Positions 37,682-46,730 of a stretch of 64,000 nucleotides of DNA are shown here, one piece after another. This DNA comes from an uncultured Erythrobacter sp. Lineage in GTDB: Bacteria; Pseudomonadota; Alphaproteobacteria; Sphingomonadales; Sphingomonadaceae. The notes under the pieces are model-generated. The model was not told where the DNA came from. It did no database searches and was given only the letters and a program-made list of their open reading frames with translations. Position 1 is the first letter of the stretch, and each line of letters opens with the position of its first letter. The translations under genes and the position numbers were made by a program. The DNA lies in the NCBI GenBank assembly GCA_947488755.1, contig CANLAD010000001.1, positions 882,247-946,246 on the forward strand. Direction: 5' to 3'.

Positions 37682-39792
37682 CACGCGGCCCTTTCCTGTT
37701 GTAGGGAAGCATTGTCCGGACGTGAACGCGCAACGACGGCGCGCGGAATGGTAATGCAGAAACGAGTGCCGATGCCTTCGCGCGATTCGACCGCGACGCG
37801 CCCGTCGATTGCGCGGATCAGCTCGCGCGCTTCCATTGCGCCGATACCGAAACCATTTTCTTTCGAGGAGACAAACGGCTTGAAAAGGCCTGTTCGCACG
37901 AACTCGGGAGTCATGCCTTTGCCCGAGTCGATGATTTCGATGCGTCCAGTCAGCGCATCGGCATCGACGCCAAGAAGCACCGCGTGATCCGGCTCACTTG
38001 CGTCGATCGCGTTCTGGATCAAATGCACCAGCGCCTGCTCCAGGCTCTCTGTGTTGGCCAGAACGATGACCTTCTCGGCATGGGTCAGTTGGACCGGGTG
38101 AACCGCCCTGAAGCGATCAACCAATGCGCGCAACAGCATCGCTAAGTCGACCTCAACGAGTTCCTGCGCCTGCGCCGATCCATAACGACCCAGGCGCGCA
38201 AGCAGGCTCGAAAGCTTTTCCGAGGAATTGCGAAGCGTGATCAGCATGTCCGCGCGAAAGTCGGGGTTGTCGGCATGCTTTTGCGCATTTGCGGAAAGCA
38301 GCGACAGCTGGCTCGCGAGATTTTTGATATCGTGCATGACAAACGCCATGCGACGGTTGAATTCGTCAAACCTGCTTGCGTCCATCAATGCCTGCTGGCC
38401 CGCTTGCTCGGCGAGATAGCTTGCGAGTTGCTGACCGACCACGCGCAGCAGGTCGAAGTCCTCCCAATCGAGCCGCCGCTCGATCCGGGGCCGGGCAAGA
38501 ACGATGGCACCGATCAGCCGATCAAAGTGTATCAGCGGAACGAGTGCCCACGCATCCTCGGCTTCGCTCAGCCATTCGGGCACATGCTCCAGTTCGCCGT
38601 GGTGATCGGTGCGCGCGCGCACCTCGTCGAGATCAAGAATATGGGCATGGCGTTCGAGCAAGCCGGAAAGCGCGTAGTCTCCCGCGATCGCCGGCACATC
38701 GAGCGTCGCCCAGTTCCACCGTGCGCTCAGTTCAAGGTTCGCGCCCTCGTCCGGAACCAGCAGCAATCCCGCAGGACTGTCGGTGATGTCTGCGATGGCC
38801 TTAATCGCGCGTTCCGAGAAACTTGCATCGTGGATCGACCCACGGCCGATCGTGCGGGTGAAGCGTAGCCATTCCTCGCGATAGTCGTAACGGTGCTGAA
38901 ACAGATGTTTGGCGGCAAGTACCCTGACCCGGTCGCGCAGGCGCTGCGAAGGGAGCCAGATGAGCGCAGCCAGGAGCGCGAGCACGAGCAGCAGCGCCTG
39001 GGCAGTCCTCGCGATATCGCCGCCGAGCAGGGCCAGGGATCTGGTCGCAAGCGTCATGATCAGTATGTAGCTCCCGATCACGAGTAGAGAGAGCGTCTGG
39101 AACGTCACGGCGCGCGAGGGGCGGAAGTGAAGCTCTCCCGCCGCACGGCTGGCCCCAAAGGCGATCAGCGCCGCCATGAGGCCCCCGAACGCTCCGTGCA
39201 ATGCCAAGAGGATCGGCGGATATGCCCCCGCGAGCCAAGCGATTGTTGCCAGGTTGAGCTCGTATGCAAACAACCCCGCCAGCCCGACTGCGCTGCGCCG
39301 AATAATGTTGCGCGAACTCGCTGCAGCGCCCGCATAGAGGTTGTGCAAAAGTACGAGCGCGCCGATCGCCACGAGCATCTTGAAAAGGACCGCAATCTCG
39401 AAGCCGAATTCTGGAAGGAAGCCGAATTGCGCCTTGATGATCAGCAGGGCCGGTTGGCACAGTTGAACAAGGACAAGCGCGGCGACGAGCGGGCGTGTGG
39501 GCTTGAGACTTTCGTCGCGCCCGTCGGCCGCGAACAGACTGAAAATCAAGGTAATTAATGCGAGATTACGCAGCGTAGCCGCAAGCTCGACCGGTGCCGC
39601 GCTGACCCCATATATCACCGCCGCGAGACACCACACCGCTATGGCAGCGCATGCGCTGATCATGGCGCGCCAATCGGCTCTCGACCGATCGCCGTAGCGA
39701 ACCACGTACAATCCCGCCCCGGTGCTGAGCACTGCGCCGATCAGATGCGCAGGAAAGCCAGCGTTTACGCCAATGATCTCGAGACCGAGCAT
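37681..39792 (-). CDS. prsK: PEP-CTERM-system histidine kinase PrsK
   Basis: This 703-residue membrane sensor kinase has about eight hydrophobic segments in residues 1-290, a GAF-like domain at about 320-460, a phospho-acceptor His487 in FVMHDIKNLASQLSLLS, and an ATPase domain with LVHLIQNAIDASEP, IIDSGKGMTPEFV and FGIGAMEARELI. It partners PrsR, and the two are translationally coupled. The exosortase, PEP-CTERM and exopolysaccharide genes that this pair usually neighbours are not in the window. Confidence 0.91.
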   Translation of the reverse strand: MLGLEIIGVNAGFPAHLIGAVLSTGAGLYVVRYGDRSRADWRAMISACAAIAVWCLAAVIYGVSAAPVELAATLRNLALITLIFSLFAADGRDESLKPTRPLVAALVLVQLCQPALLIIKAQFGFLPEFGFEIAVLFKMLVAIGALVLLHNLYAGAAASSRNIIRRSAVGLAGLFAYELNLATIAWLAGAYPPILLALHGAFGGLMAALIAFGASRAAGELHFRPSRAVTFQTLSLLVIGSYILIMTLATRSLALLGGDIARTAQALLLVLALLAALIWLPSQRLRDRVRVLAAKHLFQHRYDYREEWLRFTRTIGRGSIHDASFSERAIKAIADITDSPAGLLLVPDEGANLELSARWNWATLDVPAIAGDYALSGLLERHAHILDLDEVRARTDHHGELEHVPEWLSEAEDAWALVPLIHFDRLIGAIVLARPRIERRLDWEDFDLLRVVGQQLASYLAEQAGQQALMDASRFDEFNRRMAFVMHDIKNLASQLSLLSANAQKHADNPDFRADMLITLRNSSEKLSSLLARLGRYGSAQAQELVEVDLAMLLRALVDRFRAVHPVQLTHAEKVIVLANTESLEQALVHLIQNAIDASEPDHAVLLGVDADALTGRIEIIDSGKGMTPEFVRTGLFKPFVSSKENGFGIGAMEARELIRAIDGRVAVESREGIGTRFCITIPRAVVARSRPDNASLQQERAA

Positions 39793-39930
39793 CAGCGCAG
39801 CCCTACGCTCTCGCCATCCTGCGCAGGATTCGTAGACGCGACCTGAGCGGTACCTAAGGGGTACTGAAGGCGATCAAAGCTGAGTTTCATGGGCCCCAGG
39901 TGTGGCTTGCAGCGTATAGCAAACACCGCT

Positions 39931-39965
39931 TTAAGCACGAGAGCTTAAGTGTCGGTAAACTTTAC
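39931..39965. promoter_or_regulatory. two inverted repeats between prsK and the ScfR-type gene
   Basis: TTAAGC (39931-39936) and GCTTAA (39943-39948) pair around ACGAGA, and just after it GTAAA-C-TTTAC (39955-39965) forms a small perfect palindrome. The second contains the TAAA/TTTA halves seen in the palindrome upstream of the ScfR-type gene. They lie in the 214-bp gap that holds the prsK promoter and the end of the regulator gene. They may be operator or terminator; nothing else is recognised in this gap. Confidence 0.3.
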
Positions 39966-40006
39966 ACTCACCCGCGAAGCTTATCTGCAAAAACCTGCAT
40001 TTTGGT

Positions 40007-41332
40007 TCACCGCACCATCCGCCCCGTCGCTGGTGTCAGGCAATCGGCGCGGCCGCAGCGTGGGCAGCCAATGCCCAGCGGAACCGCGTCCTGCGGATCG
40101 AGCGATACGCCTCGCGCCTGCGCCAGCTCGGACGCGAACTGCGCTTCGAGTCCGAGCACGATGGCGCGCCGGGCGGAGCAGGCTGCGCCGTCGACCTCCA
40201 CCGTTCGCGCGATCGTGAACCAGTGGCGGGGGGCACCCTCGCCTTCGCCGAAAGTCACCGACTGGACCAGCATCTGCCCGCGGCTTTCGAATGCGGCATA
40301 TGGCGCCCAGGCAGGCCAGCGTGCACCATCGAGCGGATAGGCCGCCGCACTCGCTCCCGCGCTAAAATGCACCATTCGCCCGGTGCGCCCGAACCGCGCG
40401 CTGAAAAACGGCAGCCCTCGTTCGCCGACCCGCTGCAAAGTCGTGAGCCGCTGGGCGAGCTGGTCGAAGCTCACGGCGAAGCGGCGCAGCAGCACCGGCA
40501 GGTCGTAGCCCGTCTGCTCACAGGCGCGCAGCAGGCGGCGGTAGGGCATCAGCAGCGCCCCGGCAGCGTAGTCCGTCACATGTTCGCGAAACCTGTCGCG
40601 TGCCTCGTCCGAAGACAGCCGCGCCCCGGCCACCAGCGTATCGATCGCATCGCGTTGTTCAAAGGTCGCCACCTGCCGCGCGATCTGGAACCGCCGTGCG
40701 GCACCGGGCAGCATTTCGGAGAGTTGCAATTGCCGGGCATGCAGATCGAGCCGATGGACAAGTCCCGGCATGACCTCAGCGGGCAGGATGCGGACCGAAA
40801 TGCGATGCGTTTCGCGCAGGCGTTCGGTCAGAGCCGCGCTGATATCTCCGCGCGCAAGGCGCAGCTCGTCCGACAGGTCTTCGGCGGCATGATCGAGGTC
40901 TGGAAAGTGGTTCTTCCATCGCGCAACCGCGTCGCGGACTTCGCGAGCCGGATCGGGCGCGCCCTCGTCCACCCCTTGCGAATTGTCATACAGCCGCGCG
41001 AACGCAGCGGCGGCCTGCGGGGCGGCGGCGATGAACTCCTCGATCTCTTCCCGGTCGATCGCGAGGTCGCCAAAGCGCGGGTCCGCCATGCGCCGCGCCA
41101 GACCGTCGACCCCGCCAATCGCTTCGTCCTCGCGCAAGGACTGTGGATCGAAGTCGAACCGCTCGATCACCTGCACCAGCACGCGCGCCGATAACGGCCG
41201 CTGGTTGCGCTCGATCAGGTTGAGGTAGCTTGGCGAAATGCCAAGCGCGGCCGCCATGGCAGCCTGCGTCAAGCCCTCCCGCTTGCGCAGACGACGCAGC
41301 GAAGGACCGGCAAGGAGTGCGTTTTCGGACAT
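40007..41332 (-). CDS. ScfR/RamB-type XRE regulator (short-chain fatty acyl regulator family)
   Basis: This 441-residue transcription factor has an N-terminal XRE helix-turn-helix (LRRLRKREGLTQAAMAAALGISPSYLNLIERNQRPLS). The middle is an IrrE/ImmA-like region with TDYAAGALLMPYRRLL, and the C-terminus is a DUF2083-type domain ending in a CPRCGRADC cluster. In other bacteria such proteins bind acyl-CoA or related ligands and control glyoxylate or propionate/acetate genes. Here it diverges from isocitrate lyase, and a perfect palindrome lies between them, so aceA is the obvious target. Confidence 0.87.
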   Translation of the reverse strand: MSENALLAGPSLRRLRKREGLTQAAMAAALGISPSYLNLIERNQRPLSARVLVQVIERFDFDPQSLREDEAIGGVDGLARRMADPRFGDLAIDREEIEEFIAAAPQAAAAFARLYDNSQGVDEGAPDPAREVRDAVARWKNHFPDLDHAAEDLSDELRLARGDISAALTERLRETHRISVRILPAEVMPGLVHRLDLHARQLQLSEMLPGAARRFQIARQVATFEQRDAIDTLVAGARLSSDEARDRFREHVTDYAAGALLMPYRRLLRACEQTGYDLPVLLRRFAVSFDQLAQRLTTLQRVGERGLPFFSARFGRTGRMVHFSAGASAAAYPLDGARWPAWAPYAAFESRGQMLVQSVTFGEGEGAPRHWFTIARTVEVDGAACSARRAIVLGLEAQFASELAQARGVSLDPQDAVPLGIGCPRCGRADCLTPATGRMVR

Positions 41333-41340
41333 GCCTTGCG

Positions 41341-41356
41341 TGTAAATATGTTTACA
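41341..41356. promoter_or_regulatory. palindromic operator between the ScfR-type gene and aceA
   Basis: TGTAAA (41341-41346), TATG, TTTACA (41351-41356) is a perfect 16-bp palindrome, beginning 9 bp upstream of the regulator's ATG (41332) and 125 bp upstream of the aceA ATG. An adjacent TTACA...TTACACA stretch repeats part of the half-site. The position is that of an autoregulatory operator shared by both genes. Confidence 0.6.
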
Positions 41357-41480
41357 AGCTTACACAAGCATATCGGCAAAAGAAGCGATAGTGACAGGAA
41401 TTTCTGTAACTTTCTCTGTTCGCCCCACCGCGCGCCAGTCAAAGCCAAGTCATCCCCTCCCCAATTGCACGGAGACGCAC

Positions 41481-43079
41481 ATGACCTACCAGAACACGAT
41501 CAGCCAGATGCGCGATACGATTTCCAAAGGCGGGCCAAGCTGGGCCGCGATCGACGCACAGAACGCCGCGCGCATGGCGATCCAGAACCGCTTCGCCACC
41601 GGCCTCGACATCGCGAAATATACCGCCAAGATCATGCGCGAGGACATGGACGCCTACGATTCCGACCCCGCGCAATACACCCAGTCGCTGGGCTGCTGGC
41701 ATGGCTTCATCGCACAGCAGAAGATGATCGCGATCAAGAAGCATTTCGGATCGACCAAGCGCCGCTACCTCTACCTGTCGGGCTGGATGGTCGCCGCGCT
41801 GCGCAGCGAATTCGGCCCGCTGCCCGACCAATCGATGCATGAGAAAACCAGCGTCCCCGGTCTGATCGAAGAGATCTACACCTTCCTGCGCCAGGCCGAT
41901 GCGCGCGAGCTGGGCGGGATGTTCCGCGCCTATGACGATGCGCGCGAGGCGGGTGATGAGGTCCGCGCAAAGGACATCGAAAAGCAGATCGACAATTACG
42001 AAACCCACGTTGTTCCGATCATTGCCGACATCGATGCAGGCTTTGGTAACGCCGAGGCGACCTATCTGCTCGCCAAGGAAATGATCGAAGCGGGCGCATG
42101 CGCCTTGCAGATCGAAAACCAGGTTTCGGATGAAAAGCAGTGCGGTCACCAGGACGGCAAGGTTACCGTTCCGCATGAGGAATTCTTGCAGAAGATCCGC
42201 GCGATCCGTCACGCTTTCCTCGAGCTTGGCGTCGAAGACGGCATCATTGTCGCGCGCACCGATTCGCTGGGTGCCGGGCTGACCAAGTCGATCGCCTATT
42301 CCACGGAGCCGGGTGATCTTGGCGACCAGTACAACAGCTTCCTCGATGCAGAGGAAGTCGATCCGGCCAACATCACCAACGGTCAGGTCTTCATCAGCCG
42401 CGATGGCAAGCTGATGGCGCCCAAGCGTCTGCCGTCGAACCTTTACCAGTTCAGCCCCGGCACCGGCGTCGATCGCGTGGTCCTCGATTGCATCACGTCA
42501 TTGCAGAACGGCGCGGACCTGCTGTGGATCGAAACCGAAAAGCCGCATGTCGAACAGATTGCCTCGATGGTCGACAAGATCCGCGAGACGGTGCCGAACG
42601 CCAAGCTGGTCTACAATAACTCTCCTAGCTTCAACTGGACTCTCAACTTCCGCCAGCAAGTCTTTGATGCGTGGGCGGAAGCGGGCAAGGATGTGTCGGC
42701 CTATGATCGCGACAAGCTGATGAGCGTCGATTACGATGGCACCGATCTTGCGGTAGAAGCTGACGAGAAGATCCGCACCTTCCAGGCCGATGCGGCAAAG
42801 CGGGCGGGCATCTTCCACCACCTCATCACCCTGCCGACCTACCACACCGCGGCGCTCAGCACCGATAACCTGGCACGCGAGTATTTCGGTGAGCAGGGAA
42901 TGCTCGGCTACGTCAAGAACGTGCAGCGCGAGGAGATTCGCCAGGGGATCGCCTGCGTGAAGCACCAGAACATGGCCGGCAGCGACATTGGCGACGATCA
43001 CAAGGAATACTTCGCCGGGGAGGCCGCGCTGAAAGCGGGTGGCAAGGACAACACGATGAACCAGTTCGAGGCTGCGTAA
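41481..43079 (+). CDS. aceA: isocitrate lyase
   Basis: This 532-residue glyoxylate-shunt enzyme splits isocitrate into succinate and glyoxylate, needed for growth on acetate and fatty acids. The catalytic loop is SDEKQCGHQDG with Cys221, the variant found in the ~530-residue class (as in Pseudomonas aeruginosa) instead of KKCGH. IIADIDAGFGN, IENQVSD, VARTDSLGA, YNNSPSFNW and LPTYHT are conserved blocks. The ATG at 41481 has GGAGACGCAC before it; an earlier in-frame start at 41391 lies in the operator-promoter region. Malate synthase is not in the window. Confidence 0.96.
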   Translation: MTYQNTISQMRDTISKGGPSWAAIDAQNAARMAIQNRFATGLDIAKYTAKIMREDMDAYDSDPAQYTQSLGCWHGFIAQQKMIAIKKHFGSTKRRYLYLSGWMVAALRSEFGPLPDQSMHEKTSVPGLIEEIYTFLRQADARELGGMFRAYDDAREAGDEVRAKDIEKQIDNYETHVVPIIADIDAGFGNAEATYLLAKEMIEAGACALQIENQVSDEKQCGHQDGKVTVPHEEFLQKIRAIRHAFLELGVEDGIIVARTDSLGAGLTKSIAYSTEPGDLGDQYNSFLDAEEVDPANITNGQVFISRDGKLMAPKRLPSNLYQFSPGTGVDRVVLDCITSLQNGADLLWIETEKPHVEQIASMVDKIRETVPNAKLVYNNSPSFNWTLNFRQQVFDAWAEAGKDVSAYDRDKLMSVDYDGTDLAVEADEKIRTFQADAAKRAGIFHHLITLPTYHTAALSTDNLAREYFGEQGMLGYVKNVQREEIRQGIACVKHQNMAGSDIGDDHKEYFAGEAALKAGGKDNTMNQFEAA

Positions 43080-43190
43080 GCGCGCTTTGAAGGTTCCTGT
43101 GAGGCATGACTTGCGTCCAGCCTTGCGGGAACCTTCGCTAGCCGCCATGGACTTGGTAACCACAACAGTCGCACTCAGGGAGAGAGACCG

Positions 43191-43376
43191 ATGAGCGATA
43201 CCCAGACCCCGAACCGCGAACCTGGCCGTGCTCGTGCGCTGCTTTCCACCGCCGACATGAAGCTGCTGCGCCGCGCGCTCGAAAGCCATGCCCGCGGGAC
43301 CGAGGACCGCGACGAGCTCGCCAAGATCAACGCGTTGCACCATCGGCTGGGCACCTACGTCCCCAATCCGGAATAA
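43191..43376 (+). CDS. small conserved hypothetical protein
   Basis: This 61-residue soluble, charged protein has ADMKLLRRALESHARGTEDRDELAKINALHHRLGTYV forming one or two predicted helices. The start has a good GGGAGAGAGACC ribosome-binding site, and base use is normal. Two hairpins, one an evident terminator, follow it. I recognise no domain. It may be co-transcribed with aceA, 111 bp upstream. I recall similar short proteins in sphingomonads but cannot assign a function. Confidence 0.7.
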   Translation: MSDTQTPNREPGRARALLSTADMKLLRRALESHARGTEDRDELAKINALHHRLGTYVPNPE

Positions 43377-43409
43377 GCCTGCGTCCCACGCCAGAGCGCA
43401 AGTTCAACA

Positions 43410-43429
43410 ATTCTCCTGGGGAGGAGAAT
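43410..43429 (+). terminator. first hairpin after the small gene
   Basis: ATTCTCCT (43410-43417) and AGGAGAAT (43422-43429) form a perfect 8-bp stem around GGGG. No T-run follows. It directly abuts a second, larger hairpin. Confidence 0.4.
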
Positions 43430-43478
43430 ACGGCCGTCGCAGCGGGTTCGCGCCTGCTGCGGCGGCCGTTATCCTTTT
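43430..43478 (+). terminator. intrinsic terminator downstream of aceA and the small gene
   Basis: The arms at 43430-43443 (ACGGCCGTCGCAGC) and 43456-43469 (GCTGCGGCGGCCGT) pair over 14 bp with a single T-G wobble, and TTATCCTTTTAA follows. It closes the plus-strand unit before the convergent M20 hydrolase gene. Confidence 0.8.
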
Positions 43479-43492
43479 AATCCAGATGCGGC

Positions 43493-44815
43493 CTAGCCGC
43501 CGCTTTTCGGCATGAGGTCCAGCGTCGCGGCTGTCAGCGCCTCGGTCGCGGTGGCGATGACGACGGGCGCATCGGGCGCCCAGAATGGCGAGTGCAGCGA
43601 AACCAGCTCGACCTCACCGCGCTGCGCCGCTTCGTAGCGCTCCTCCGGGACGCCGCCGACCCAGAAGATCAGCGATTCGATCGTTTCGGGATCGGCGCGG
43701 CGGAACTGGCCGAAATCCTCGCCGCCCATGACGCTGGGCACCTCGAACACGCGGCCCTCAAAGCGGGTGCGCAGGTTGGTCATCACGGTCTCGGTGAACT
43801 CCGGATCGTTGTAGGTGGATGGGGTGTAGGGCTCCTGCACCGTGACTTTCGGCAGCATGTCCTCCGCCATTCCCGCCGCCAGCGCCTCGCCCCGCGCGAT
43901 CCGGGCAATCCCTTCGAGCAGCTGCGCGCGCGCTTCATCGGTGTAGCTGCGCACGGTGATCTGCAGACGCGCTTCATCGCTGATGATATTGTGCTTGGAG
44001 CCAGCCTGAAAACTGCCAACTGTCACCACTGCCGGATCGAGCGGGTTCAACTCGCGACTCACCAACGTCTGCAACCGGCTGACGATATTGGTGCCGATGA
44101 TGATCGGATCCTTGGTCGTATGCGGATAGGCACCGTGCCCGCCGACACCGGGGATCACGACGTCGACGCTGTCGACATTGGCGAGCGCAAACCCCTTGGA
44201 ATACCCGATCATCCCCGCCGGAGCCTGAGCCGCGTCGTGAAAGGCGAGGACATAATCGGGCTTGGGGAAACGCTCGTACAGGCCATCCTCGATCATGGCG
44301 AGCGCGCCTTCGCCGGTCTCCTCGGCGGGTTGCAGGATCATCACCAGCGTGCCCGACCATTCGTCGCGCCGCTCGACCAGCAGCTGCGCCGCACCGACCC
44401 ACGCGGCCATGTGGGTGTCGTGCCCGCAGGCGTGCATGACGCCGGTCTCAACGCCGCTGGCAGGCACGGCAGTCCGGGTCGAGGCATAGGGCAGCCCGGT
44501 CTGCTCGATGACCGGCAGACCGTCCATGTCAGCGCGCAGCATGACGGTCGGCCCCTCGCCGTTCTCCAACACTGCGACGACGCCGGTGCGACCTACGCCT
44601 TCGGTTACCTCAAAGCCCAAAGCGCGGGCGCGTTCGGCAAGCTTGGCCGCGGTTTCGACTTCCTGAAAGCTGAGTTCGGGATTCGCATGGAGGTCTTGAT
44701 AGAGCTCGACCAGGCCGGGCATGTCCTCGGCCACGGCATCGCGCAATTCGTCCGCCTGCGCCGCTCCGGTCCATAGCAGCGCCAGCGCCGCTCCTGTCAT
44801 CAATCGCTTCATCAT
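43493..44815 (-). CDS. exported M20 family metallo-amidohydrolase
   Basis: This 440-residue protein has a Sec signal peptide (KRLMTGAALALLWTGAAQA). The M20D (IAA-amino acid hydrolase/hippuricase-like) domain shows VMLRADMDGLPV, the dimetal motif HACGHDTHMA, the catalytic ILQPAEETGEGALAMI, and the dimerisation domain with SVDVVIPGVGGHGAYPH, then SVMGGEDFGQF. It probably releases amino acids from N-acyl or peptide substrates in the periplasm. ATG 44815 is preceded by AGAGGT; the next ATG is adjacent. It lies 40 bp downstream of an SLC13 transporter on the same strand, so the product may be imported by that neighbour. Confidence 0.88.
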   Translation of the reverse strand: MMKRLMTGAALALLWTGAAQADELRDAVAEDMPGLVELYQDLHANPELSFQEVETAAKLAERARALGFEVTEGVGRTGVVAVLENGEGPTVMLRADMDGLPVIEQTGLPYASTRTAVPASGVETGVMHACGHDTHMAAWVGAAQLLVERRDEWSGTLVMILQPAEETGEGALAMIEDGLYERFPKPDYVLAFHDAAQAPAGMIGYSKGFALANVDSVDVVIPGVGGHGAYPHTTKDPIIIGTNIVSRLQTLVSRELNPLDPAVVTVGSFQAGSKHNIISDEARLQITVRSYTDEARAQLLEGIARIARGEALAAGMAEDMLPKVTVQEPYTPSTYNDPEFTETVMTNLRTRFEGRVFEVPSVMGGEDFGQFRRADPETIESLIFWVGGVPEERYEAAQRGEVELVSLHSPFWAPDAPVVIATATEALTAATLDLMPKSGG

Positions 44816-44854
44816 TACCTCTCGTCCCCTATCCAAACGTTGGTTCAAACACGA

Positions 44855-46654
44855 TCACAGCCCGTACCATAGCACCAGCAACACCGAGAGCGTCGTGACC
44901 ATCAGCGCCACCAGCGGCACGCCGGTGCGGATGTAGTCGCCAAACTCGTAAGAGCCCTCCGCCATGATCAGCATGTTGGTTTGATAGGCGATCGGCGTTG
45001 CGTAACACAAATTGCAGCCGAACAGCACGGCAAGGATCAGCGGCTCGGCAGGCAGGCCCAGCTGCGCCGCGATGCTGACCGCAATCGGCGTGCCAACGGT
45101 GGCGGCGGTCGCGTTGGAGGCGAAATTCGTCAGCACCGTGACGAAGGCCATGATTGCTGCGAGAACGAGCGCTGGCGGGAGATATTCGAGGCCGAGCGAA
45201 AGCGTGGTCCCAAGCCATTCGGCCGCCCCGCTTTCATCGATGACTCTGCCGATGGCGATGCTGGCTGCGACAAGCACGATAACCTGTCCCGATAGCGCGC
45301 GCCCGACCCGGTCGAACTTCACGCAGCCGGTAACGAACATCAGGATCGCGCCCGCCAGTGCGGAAATCGCGATCGGGAATATTCCTATCGCCGCGGTAAA
45401 AACCGCAAACGCCATGATCGCTGCCGAAAGCACCGCTTTGGATCGGCGGGGAAGTTCGCGCGCGCCCTCGAGCATGAGCAGCGAGTCATTGCGGGCAAAG
45501 GATAGGAGATCCTCCTCAAGCCCCATGACGAGCAGCACATCGCCTTCCGACATGCGCAGATCGCCGCCTTCGGAATACTGGTTCTTTTCGCCCAGCAGAC
45601 GATCGGGCCGATGGATGCCGAGCACCGCTACGCCGTAAAGATCAGCGATGCCCGAACTCGGCAGTGTGCGGGAAATCAGCCGGGAATCGGCGGTGACGGT
45701 CATCTCGACCACCGTGACGTCCGCATCCTGTGCAGAGGCTGCGCGTTTGATCCGGTCGAGCACCCAGCTTGGCGCAAGCTCGCCTTTCAGCGTTCGCGTG
45801 GCATCTTCCAGATCTTCGTGACTGCCTGACATATGCAGACGCTGTTGAGGCTGAAGCGGGCCGACGGGCGCGCTGTGGAAGGTGATGCCGGCCGGCAGTT
45901 TGTCGCGGATCGTGTTCAGCTCCACACCTGCGAGCATCGACTGGTTGCCGACCCGAAGCCTGGTGTGAAATCGCCGGTGGGACACCTGTTCCTGCGCGCG
46001 GTTGTCATTGAGCAATCGCGGCATGACCAGCCACATGTAAGGCAAGGCCACCACCGCTGCGATCAGAACGATCGGCGTGAAATCGAACACCCCCATTTCG
46101 CGCATGCCCAGGTCGACTGCGATCGATACGACGAGGATATTGGTCGAGGTGCCGATGGTCGTCGCCATTCCGCCGATCAGCGATGCGGCGTTCAGCGGCA
46201 TCAGCGTTTTCGACGTCGACATTGCGCCCTTGTGCGCCAGCGCCGCGAAGATCGGTATCATCAGCACCAGCACCGGCGTGTTGTTCACGAACATCGACAG
46301 CACGAGCGCAATCAGGAGCGAGACCAGCAGTCCCAGTTGCAGGTTGAAGCGAAACATACGCCCCAGAATGCGCGCTGCCGGCTCCAACGCGCCAGTAACC
46401 ACAAGGCCGCGGCCCATGATCATCAGCGCGCAAATCGTGATGAGCGCGTAATGCCCGAACCCTCCGAATGCGAGCGCAAGGCCATCGATCGGGCGTGTTC
46501 CTTCAAGTGGGAAGAAGTACAGCCCCACCGCGATGACCGCGATTGTCAGCAGGGAAACAATCTCGATCGAGAGACGACCACGCACGAATTCCACGAACAT
46601 TCCGATCGTGACGACCATCGCGGCCATGGCATGGTAGGATGGCATTTCGATCAT
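44855..46654 (-). CDS. SLC13/DASS family permease with two TrkA-C (RCK_C) domains
   Basis: This 599-residue membrane protein has two transmembrane halves separated by cytoplasmic RCK_C domains (about residues 210-380; DVTVVEMTVTADSRLISRTL and GDVLLVMGLEEDLLSFAR lie in the second). The first half has the conserved FVNNTPVLVLMIPI and GGMATTIGTSTNILV, and the second half has TNFASNATAATVGTPIAVSIA with its N-A-T signature. Such proteins carry dicarboxylates, sulfate or citrate with Na+. The substrate is not determined. It is probably co-transcribed with the M20 hydrolase. Confidence 0.88.
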   Translation of the reverse strand: MIEMPSYHAMAAMVVTIGMFVEFVRGRLSIEIVSLLTIAVIAVGLYFFPLEGTRPIDGLALAFGGFGHYALITICALMIMGRGLVVTGALEPAARILGRMFRFNLQLGLLVSLLIALVLSMFVNNTPVLVLMIPIFAALAHKGAMSTSKTLMPLNAASLIGGMATTIGTSTNILVVSIAVDLGMREMGVFDFTPIVLIAAVVALPYMWLVMPRLLNDNRAQEQVSHRRFHTRLRVGNQSMLAGVELNTIRDKLPAGITFHSAPVGPLQPQQRLHMSGSHEDLEDATRTLKGELAPSWVLDRIKRAASAQDADVTVVEMTVTADSRLISRTLPSSGIADLYGVAVLGIHRPDRLLGEKNQYSEGGDLRMSEGDVLLVMGLEEDLLSFARNDSLLMLEGARELPRRSKAVLSAAIMAFAVFTAAIGIFPIAISALAGAILMFVTGCVKFDRVGRALSGQVIVLVAASIAIGRVIDESGAAEWLGTTLSLGLEYLPPALVLAAIMAFVTVLTNFASNATAATVGTPIAVSIAAQLGLPAEPLILAVLFGCNLCYATPIAYQTNMLIMAEGSYEFGDYIRTGVPLVALMVTTLSVLLVLWYGL

Positions 46655-46730
46655 CGCGTGTGCGGCTCGATTTCCCAGAGGTGCGCGGGCTTGGCAAGCG
46701 TTTTGATACGCTGTTGCGAGTAATCCACCC

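Noticed and set aside
36299..37987. 562-codon plus-strand open frame over prsR
   Set aside because: It is antisense to a complete sigma-54 activator and does not resemble a protein family.
39850..39864. GTACC/GGTAC inverted repeat upstream of prsK as an operator
   Set aside because: Five-base arms are expected by chance in such a region, and there is no supporting promoter signal.
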